A stretch of DNA of 64,000 nucleotides from CALIKS01 sp964440295 (lineage in GTDB: Archaea; Thermoproteota; Nitrososphaeria_A; Caldarchaeales; Calditenuaceae): positions 13,987 through 77,986 of the forward strand of contig CAYTRT010000002.1 in the NCBI GenBank assembly GCA_964440295.1, written 5' to 3'. The translations under genes were made by a program, and so were the position numbers. Of this stretch, positions 36,997-42,313 are shown one piece after another (position 1 is the first letter of the stretch; the number at the start of each line of letters is the position of its first letter). The notes under the pieces were generated by a model, which was not told the DNA's origin, searched no databases, and saw only the letters and a program-made list of their open reading frames with translations.

Positions 36997-37841
36997 ACCC
37001 ATTATCCTTAGCATGGGCATACATATCTATGTCGAGGCCGCCAAACGGGCTGCTGATGTTTTTGGCCGTAGTCGTCGGCTCGTACGTCGCGTCCAAAAGC
37101 CTCCCTCAACCACTAGAGCTCTTCCTAGCGTTCCTCACAGCTTACTGTCTAAATGGATCATCGATGGTGATAAACGATATTATTGATAGAGAAGTTGATA
37201 AGATTAATGCTCCTTTCAGACCTATACCGTCAGGCAGAGTCAGCGTTGGAGCAGCAGTAATTTATGGAGGAGCATTAGGATTCATAGGACTCTTCTCATC
37301 ATACATCATAGGAATTAACACGCTGATCGTCGCTATAATATTTTACACGATAGCAACCATATACAATGTCTGGCTTAAACCCTTCGGGCTTATCGGAAAC
37401 ATAGCCGTAAGTTCTGCAGTCGTGGCGCCGTTCCTTTACGGCTCCGTATTGATGCTCAACACGGTATCTCCCGGTGTACTCATTCTTGGGTTCCTTGCCT
37501 TCCTAGCCAACATGGGCAGAGAGGTCATTAAGGGGATAGCAGATATTGAGGGAGATGCATTAAGAGAAGTGTTAACCGTCGCTAGAAGAAGAGGTAGTAG
37601 GAGGGCCTCGCAGATCGGCGCAGGCTTCATCATAGCGGCCGTCGTGTTGAGTCCGCTGCCCATTGTCCTAGGCATACTCGGCTGGACCTATCTATTTTTA
37701 GTAACCATAGCGGATGTTGGATTTATCTACTCAGTCGCTAAGATTCTGCTGGACCCCTCACAACAAACTGCGAGAAAAGTTAAACGCGAGTTACTAATTT
37801 GGATGGGTATAGCCTTAGTTGCATTCATAGTTGGTGTTTAG
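36966..37841 (+). CDS. Digeranylgeranylglyceryl phosphate synthase (UbiA family)
   Basis: A 291-residue membrane prenyltransferase with about eight or nine helices. The first Asp motif, NDIIDREVDKINAPFRPIPS (about 60-79), matches the archaeal DGGGP synthase, which attaches the second geranylgeranyl chain in archaeal ether lipids. A second acidic motif appears at KGIADIEGDALREV (near 184). Overlap of 31 bases with the endonuclease-like gene is large; a start at the internal ATG of MSRPPNG (37029) would avoid it. Confidence 0.88.
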   Translation: MLRGESQKPLNPLSLAWAYISMSRPPNGLLMFLAVVVGSYVASKSLPQPLELFLAFLTAYCLNGSSMVINDIIDREVDKINAPFRPIPSGRVSVGAAVIYGGALGFIGLFSSYIIGINTLIVAIIFYTIATIYNVWLKPFGLIGNIAVSSAVVAPFLYGSVLMLNTVSPGVLILGFLAFLANMGREVIKGIADIEGDALREVLTVARRRGSRRASQIGAGFIIAAVVLSPLPIVLGILGWTYLFLVTIADVGFIYSVAKILLDPSQQTARKVKRELLIWMGIALVAFIVGV

Positions 37842-37845
37842 ATGC

Positions 37846-38304
37846 TTACTCCGATATGTCTGCGGCCTCTCCGCTTGAGAGTCTTATCAAGTCAGCCGTC
37901 CTCAAGCTGATGAGAACGTTAGGTGACCCGCCCGACGTAATTATCTCTGACCTCTCTAAGACCTTAATGTCTATCAACACCCTAAGCTTGTCGGCATGAT
38001 TGAATGGGGGGACGCCACCCACTTGGTATCCTGTGGCTTTGAAAACTTCTTCACGAGAAGCAAGCCTCACGTCCCGTCCTAAGAGACTCGATAGCTTCTT
38101 CAGGCTTACCTTTCCATCGCCCCTGCATATAACTACGATGTATTCTCCATCAACGCTGAAGACGATGTTCTTAGCTATGTCTGACGGGCTACAGCCCAAT
38201 TTTTTAGCAGCTTCTTCAACTGTTCTCACGCCTCCCGTGAACTCATAATATTTGTATGTGACGCCATTCTCTTTGAGAAAATTGACTATGTCGGCCGGCC
38301 CCAT
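37846..38304 (-). CDS. YbaK/ProX-type aminoacyl-tRNA deacylase
   Basis: A 152-residue editing-domain protein. The conserved YbaK signature includes TVEEAAKKLGCSPSDIAKNIVF (about 28-49) and GYQVGGVPPFNH (about 91-102), with SGGSPN near the end. Such proteins hydrolyse mischarged Cys-, Pro- or Ala-tRNA. It overlaps nothing and is convergent with the UbiA gene. Confidence 0.9.
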   Translation of the reverse strand: MGPADIVNFLKENGVTYKYYEFTGGVRTVEEAAKKLGCSPSDIAKNIVFSVDGEYIVVICRGDGKVSLKKLSSLLGRDVRLASREEVFKATGYQVGGVPPFNHADKLRVLIDIKVLERSEIITSGGSPNVLISLRTADLIRLSSGEAADISE

Positions 38305-38379
38305 GCCTTCTTCGCATTACTAAACTATCCTTAGCTTATAATTAAGACTTGTCGTATATGCGAGATGTCGATAAATGGA

Positions 38380-38387
38380 TATATTTT
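38380..38387 (+). promoter_or_regulatory. TATA box of the H/ACA-like RNA
   Basis: TATATTTT is centred about 26 bases before 38409, the first base of the predicted RNA stem. The spacing is that of an archaeal promoter with transcription starting exactly at the stem. Confidence 0.55.
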
Positions 38388-38408
38388 CGTTAGATAACAA
38401 TAATTTTA

Positions 38409-38492
38409 GACCCGCCGTGCCTTAAGCCTTGTCTGAGTGGGGCGCAACCGTCCCGGCTAGGAGGACAAGCGAGTCAGCGGCGGGTCACACTC
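38409..38492 (+). ncRNA. Probable box H/ACA guide RNA with kink-turn
   Basis: A GC-rich segment in AT-rich surroundings folds as a single hairpin. A 9-bp lower stem pairs 38409-38417 with 38478-38486. An internal loop (38418-38427 and 38470-38477) is the right size for a pseudouridylation pocket. The upper stem CTTGTC/GACAAG (38428-38433 with 38464-38469) leads into a kink-turn: T-GA on the 5' side and a 3-base TAG bulge followed by GA on the 3' side, then a GC stem with loop CAAC. ACA at 38487-38489 directly follows the lower stem, three bases before the end. L7Ae, which binds such kink-turns, is encoded at 52783. The target uridine was not determined. The 3' half is duplicated past the N gap. 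Confidence 0.62.
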
Positions 38493-38649
38493 ATNNNNNN
38501 NNNNNNNNNNNNNNNNNNNNNNNNNNNNNNNNNNNNNNNNNNNNNNNNNNNNNNNNNNNNNNNNNNNNNNNNNNNNNNNNNNNNNNNNNNNNNNGGGCGC
38601 AACCGTCCCGGCTAGGAGGACAAGCGAGTCAGCGGCGGGTCACACTCAT
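38440..38649. repeat. Exact 55-bp duplication flanking a 100-N scaffold gap
   Basis: 38440-38494 and 38595-38649 are identical over 55 bases, separated by exactly 100 N (38495-38594). A repeat equal in length to a common assembler k-mer, on either side of a fixed-size gap, indicates two contigs that overlap and should be merged. Collapsing them puts the TyrRS stop codon next to the end of the H/ACA-like RNA. Confidence 0.88.
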
Positions 38650-39500
38650 CGAGTAATTTCTTGACTACTAACAAACTCATAGAGCCTAGCTGCATGCGGG
38701 TCCTTTTCAAAGTGCCGTCTTATTGGCTCGATTATCTTGTCCAACGCCTTTGCGACAGCTTCTTTAAGATCAAGGGGATGAAGTTTACCAGCGACGTAGT
38801 CTCTTTCCAGCTCTGTGTAGGAGCAGTAAGTTACTGGTCCGCCGAACTTTGCCTGACGCTCGACCTCCAGCTTTCCGAGCTGTCTAAAAATTATGTGCTT
38901 CGCATAGTCGAGTATGGGGTTGCCCTCAGCAGACCTCGGCGGACAGAAAGCATTCTTAATTTTCTCCCTAATCACCTCGTAGGAATCGTGGACAAAGATG
39001 CTTGTCTCCGGTAAGCTTTTACTCATCTTTGAGCTTATTGCGAGATCTATCGACTCATCTTCATCGAATCCCTTGGGTTTCACAGGACCTTGGAGGCCCA
39101 TCAACATGTGATGATGAACAGCCACTGGCTTCCACAGTCCGAGCTTTGGACCGACCTCCCTAGCAAGCATGTTTGCCCTTCTCTGATCGAGCCCCAGCTG
39201 GCATATCTGGCACTCCATGTAGAAGATGTCTGCGACCTGCATCGCGGGATAGAATACCTGCGCAGCTTCTTGAAGCTCGCCTTCAGACCTTCCCATTATC
39301 GGCAAGGCCCGGAGAATTCTCTTCAGCGTGGTGTTTCTAGCCACACTTACAACTAGCCTCCAGTAGTCGATGTCTGACGCATTATCGCTAGCCCATACAA
39401 ACTCTACCTTCGAGAGCTCAACACCCGCCGCTTTCCAAACCTCAATAAAGTACTCTCCCACTTTTCTTATCTTATCAATGTCCCTCCCATCTTGTTCTCC
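38646..39500 (-). pseudogene. tyrS: Tyrosyl-tRNA synthetase 1, C-terminal fragment
   Basis: About 285 residues of a crenarchaeal-type TyrRS, uninterrupted to the stop. It has the tyrosine-site motif YPAMQVAD, LDQRRANMLARE, the SKMSKS loop and the C-terminal HPLDLKEAVAKAL. It has no start of its own apart from an internal GTG at 39461. The N-terminal half with the HIGH-like motif lies at 41831-42085. Homology runs up to bases coding NKMGG (39481-39498), with a one-base frameshift in the G-run at 39483-39489. This half cannot be a full enzyme alone. The coding frame is otherwise well kept, so disruption is recent or the frame is selected. Confidence 0.88.
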
Positions 39501-39684
39501 ACAGACAAGAAATTCCCTAAAATATACGAAGGTCAGGGATGACGTATTCGAGTTCTGCCGATACTATGCTAAGTGGCTGGGTAATCCATCGACAGATAGA
39601 TTGAAAGCGGAGATATACGAGCTATTGGAGGAGTCCATAGACTGGTGGGGGCGTCAGCAGATTATGGATGATATCAAGAGGTGA
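39478..39684 (+). CDS. Small unknown ORF at the left end of the TyrRS insert
   Basis: A 68-residue reading frame. Residues about 17-68 (KVRDDVFEFCRYYAKWLGN onward) look like a real helical protein. The first 8 or so codons lie in TyrRS 1 sequence, and the only start codon is there. It is therefore chimeric or lost its true 5' end when the element inserted. Its stop overlaps the ribosome binding site of the nuclease gene. I do not recognise it. Confidence 0.4.
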   Translation: MSLPSCSPQTRNSLKYTKVRDDVFEFCRYYAKWLGNPSTDRLKAEIYELLEESIDWWGRQQIMDDIKR

Positions 39685-39685
39685 T
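39677..39685 (+). promoter_or_regulatory. Ribosome binding site of the homing endonuclease
   Basis: AGAGGTGAT lies 3 bases before the ATG at 39689 and supports that start, marking the nuclease as a separate cistron from the small ORF upstream. Confidence 0.6.
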
Positions 39686-39688
39686 TGG

Positions 39689-40639
39689 ATGAGGGGGTTG
39701 AGACGTCATATAGACCTGCCGCCGAGTGACAAGCAGGAACCACAGCTGTTTGCTGATCCTACCGATGAAGATTTGCTGAGAATAGCTAACGTGATAGAAA
39801 GGGCTTGTCCTAAATATCGGGGGCGTCGATTACGTAGATCCATCTTCAGACAAACGGTCTTATATCGTAAAGTGTTAAGACTATTCCGCTGAGGGTCTTA
39901 ATTACAGCGAGATAGCAAGAGAACTAGGGTTACGGAAGTCGACACCATACTTCTGGCTCCGCGGTAAAAGCACACCATTCACGGCCATTAATATCCCAGA
40001 GCCCAACTTCGACTTCGGTTATTTACTTGGGTCAGGAATAGGAGATGGATTCACAGACAGCGACGGGCGCCTAGCCCAATACTGTTGGTTGAAAGATGAA
40101 GACTTTGCGAGTGCGATAGTGGAGAGCACGAAGAAGTTAAAGATTTATGGACATAAGTGGTTCAGAAGAAATTGGCAAGCCGTAGTCGCTAATGTTATAA
40201 TCAGCGAACTAGTTAAAGTAGGGAAAGAAGATCCGCTCAGCCTGTTACCTATCCTCCGAATTAACAAGGAAATTGCGCGAGGTGTATTAATGGGCTGGTT
40301 TGATGCAGAAGGCTCCGGGAAGCTTTAATGCCAATGCCTACAAATATGATTCGCCACGTGGACATTGTTGTAAAAAAGAGGTTATTGAGCTGATGGCAAG
40401 GTTGCTTGAATATCTAGACATCCACCACACTATCGGAGAAGAATTCATGAAAGACGAATTTATAAGTCCCAATACTGGAAAAAAGATATAAGCCTAAGTC
40501 CGATAAGATTTACTATCTGAGAATTTCTAGATGCTGTGTAATAAGATTCAGCAAGCTTATCGGGTTCAGAATAAAACGGAAAATGGATGCGCTAATGACA
40601 TTAATACGAGAGTCAAGATTCAAAGAAGTTTGTTTATAG
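39689..40639 (+). pseudogene. LAGLIDADG homing endonuclease, broken by three frameshifts
   Basis: Read across three frames this encodes about 315 residues. In order: a basic N-terminal part (MRGLRRHIDLPP), a helix-turn-helix (NYSEIARELGLRKSTPYFW, from 39900), a first LAGLIDADG helix (YLLGSGIGDGFTDSDG, about 40021-40065), a second (ARGVLMGWFDAEG, about 40276-40314), and a C-terminal part (LLEYLDIHHTIGEEF). Frame changes occur near 39890, 40315 and 40485, each time by +1. Several lie at short runs (GGG, AAAAAA), so sequencing errors cannot be excluded. Such enzymes cut a long specific site and promote copying of their element. It reads opposite to TyrRS, so it is not an intein or an intron ORF of that gene. 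Confidence 0.82.
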
Positions 40640-40661
40640 CCGTCACCTTCCCTCCAATAAA

Positions 40662-40690
40662 ACCCTCCTCCCCTTTTTTCTTTTCTTTTA
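40662..40690 (+). terminator. T-rich terminator after the endonuclease
   Basis: After the last stop of the nuclease frame the plus strand has a run of C then TTTTTT-C-TTTT-C-TTTTA, the U-rich pattern that stops archaeal RNA polymerase. Confidence 0.5.
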
Positions 40691-40692
40691 TT

Positions 40693-40729
40693 GAGTTAAT
40701 TTTGAGTTAATTTCATTTTAAATTAACTC
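40693..40729. repeat. Inverted and direct repeats at the TyrRS 2 stop codon
   Basis: GAGTTAATTT at 40704-40713 pairs with AAATTAACTC at 40720-40729, a perfect 10-bp hairpin with a 6-base loop. A second direct copy of GAGTTAATTT starts at 40693. The TyrRS 2 stop codon (40723-40725) lies in the right arm. Together with the T-runs it may end transcription from both directions. Confidence 0.55.
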
Positions 40730-41682
40730 ATTCTTTTAAGAATTCGTATTAAAGCCTCTGTAACAGCCCTCTTCAACGTTTTTGCAGTTATCTTCTTTTC
40801 TACCCAGTCGTTTAGAATCTTCGACATATCGCTGTATAACATGCCATTCATTTCAATTGAGCCCTCCCAGGGAAGTATTATGTACTGGAGAACGTCAAAG
40901 ATCATGTTCCTTTCGGGGCTACCCTCCGGACAATACGCCTCTCTTATTTTATGTTCGATTTGCTCGGGAGAGTCGTTTAGAAAAATCGCGTTATTTAGAC
41001 TTTTTGACATTTTTTGCTTACCATCAATGCCGAGTAATATTGGTGTATGAATAGCTACCGGCTTAATGTAATTCATCTTGTGTAGGTAATCTCTAGCCAT
41101 TACATGGATTTTCCTTTGATCAATTCCACCAATAGCGACATTTACTTTTAGGTAGAGGATGTCTATACATTGCATCAAGGCATATATTTCAGAGGAAACT
41201 TTGTGAAAAACCTCCTTTTTGCTAATCATGTCCATTGCTTTCCTTGCTTTAGTCGCTGTTATGTGTTGCGAAAATTTGAGTAAGACTTTAACATAATCTT
41301 CAGATAACTGGTAATCAGATCCGTAAACAAATTCTATCGATTCAGGATCTACTCCAAAAGCTTTACAAACTTTCCTTAACATCTTTTCGTTTTGCTTTCC
41401 TATTTCCCTCAATTCTTCTAACTCGCCTTTACCGTTTAGCCATGCATGTACATCCGCGAGAAGGATCTTACATTTAAAACCATGTTTTGCTAGATGAAGT
41501 AGCGGGGAACATGCTACTAACGATCCTATATGAAGAATGTTGCTCGGCTCGTAGCCAATATAAGCCGTAATGTTTCCTTCGTTAATGAGAGAGTAGAGTT
41601 CATTCTCCATGAGTATCTCAACTGAAACTTTTTTAATCGACGACAGTAGTCTTTTCGCCTCCATCACGCTTAGGATCTCCAC
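40723..41682 (-). CDS. tyrS: Tyrosyl-tRNA synthetase 2, complete, carried inside the disrupted tyrS
   Basis: A 319-residue class I synthetase. HIGH-type motif is EPSNILHIGS (near 46-55), the region KILLADVHAWLNGKGELEE (near 71-89) is intact, the tyrosine site is YALMQCID (near 166), followed by GGIDQRKIHVMARD, and KMSKS is in GKQKMSKSLNN. Its nearest look is the compact euryarchaeal type such as the 306-residue M. jannaschii enzyme, unlike the crenarchaeal-type fragments on both sides. The DNA is visibly richer in A and T than its neighbours, a sign of transfer. It can supply the activity lost by TyrRS 1. The C-terminal anticodon part is diverged. Confidence 0.9.
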   Translation of the reverse strand: MEILSVMEAKRLLSSIKKVSVEILMENELYSLINEGNITAYIGYEPSNILHIGSLVACSPLLHLAKHGFKCKILLADVHAWLNGKGELEELREIGKQNEKMLRKVCKAFGVDPESIEFVYGSDYQLSEDYVKVLLKFSQHITATKARKAMDMISKKEVFHKVSSEIYALMQCIDILYLKVNVAIGGIDQRKIHVMARDYLHKMNYIKPVAIHTPILLGIDGKQKMSKSLNNAIFLNDSPEQIEHKIREAYCPEGSPERNMIFDVLQYIILPWEGSIEMNGMLYSDMSKILNDWVEKKITAKTLKRAVTEALIRILKRMS

Positions 41683-41689
41683 AATACTT

Positions 41690-41741
41690 CCGACCTCCCC
41701 GATAGCGTTCCAATGGGTTAAACTGAGCGCGAGTATTTAAA
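41690..41741 (-). promoter_or_regulatory. Own promoter and ribosome binding site of TyrRS 2
   Basis: On the minus strand a TTTAAATACTC box (41731-41741) predicts transcription from about 41710, giving a leader of near 28 bases. GGGGAGGT (about 41692-41699) lies about 10 bases before the GTG at 41682. The inserted synthetase therefore does not depend on the host tyrS promoter. Leadered signals contrast with the leaderless genes around it. Confidence 0.6.
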
Positions 41742-41830
41742 GGCTAGGAGCCATATTAACGTTGAGTGGAAAAATTTCGGAGGTAGAGTGGAGGAGGTAG
41801 TTATCCTACACATCGAGATGAGGGGATCTT

Positions 41831-42085
41831 CTATATGCCGAACTTCTGGAGTAGACGCTTTATAGCCGCTAGAAGTATCTTAAACCTGCATCCAGCTTCA
41901 AGCATGTCTCTTAGTTTTATGGTTCTAAGCACGCCGAATGGTAAGTGTGCTAGGCCGCTTGGCTCAAATCCATCATAAGCTACTGGCGAAGGATGGGTCT
42001 CGAGTAGTTCTCTCAGCTCCGAGAGAGTGATAACTTCTTCTGTCGGAGGCCTCGTTATCAGTTCGATCCTCCTTTCTATGTCCAT
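41831..42085 (-). pseudogene. tyrS: Tyrosyl-tRNA synthetase 1, N-terminal fragment
   Basis: 84 residues starting MDIERRIELITRPP, with EPSGLAHLPFG (the HIGH region) and ending in FKILLA where the normal protein would continue with a DWHAW-like segment. After the junction at about 41867 it runs 10 unrelated codons to a TAG. It joins in register to the fragment at 38646-39500, minus about six codons. I chose ATG 42085, since archaeal TyrRS starts there and a TATA box (TGTATTTATT, 42111-42120) lies 30 bases upstream; the longer frame from 42121 would overlap the promoter. Confidence 0.86.
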
Positions 42086-42110
42086 CCTCACAGATTCAAT
42101 ATACATGTTG

Positions 42111-42120
42111 AATAAATACA
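42111..42120 (-). promoter_or_regulatory. Original TATA box of the disrupted tyrS
   Basis: TGTATTTATT on the minus strand, centred about 30 bases before ATG 42085. It would still drive the truncated N-terminal fragment. Confidence 0.5.
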
Positions 42121-42249
42121 TTGGACCTGATGGTGCGAATGGCCTAACTCCGATTGTCGTACAGGTAACTCTGCTTGGTAATCATTCTTTTGATAAAAAA
42201 TCACGATAAAAATCCTCCAGTTTTGCCTTAATTTGGCTACAAACCACAT

Positions 42250-42276
42250 TTTTATAAGGACGTATACTTTTATTAA
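42250..42276 (+). promoter_or_regulatory. Promoter region of the ribonucleotide reductase gene
   Basis: Two TATA-like boxes, TTTTTATAAG (42250-42259) and ACTTTTATTA (about 42266-42275), precede the ATG at 42314. AAAGGAC lies just before the start. Either box gives a leader of about 15-35 bases. Confidence 0.45.
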
Positions 42277-42313
42277 GTCAGAGCTTAGGATTATGCGGGC
42301 GTGACAAAAGGAC

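Noticed and set aside
38440..38649. The 55-bp direct repeat as an attachment site or CRISPR repeat
   Set aside because: Two copies only, flanking exactly 100 N, fit an assembly overlap.
39689..40639. The nuclease as part of an intein or intron of TyrRS
   Set aside because: It reads on the opposite strand to TyrRS, no splicing block residues are seen, and removal would not restore the deleted HAW codons.
38646..42085. TyrRS 1 halves as a genuine two-piece enzyme
   Set aside because: The joined product would lack the DWHAW segment, the N-terminal fragment ends in unrelated codons, and the C-fragment has a frameshift at its junction with no good start.
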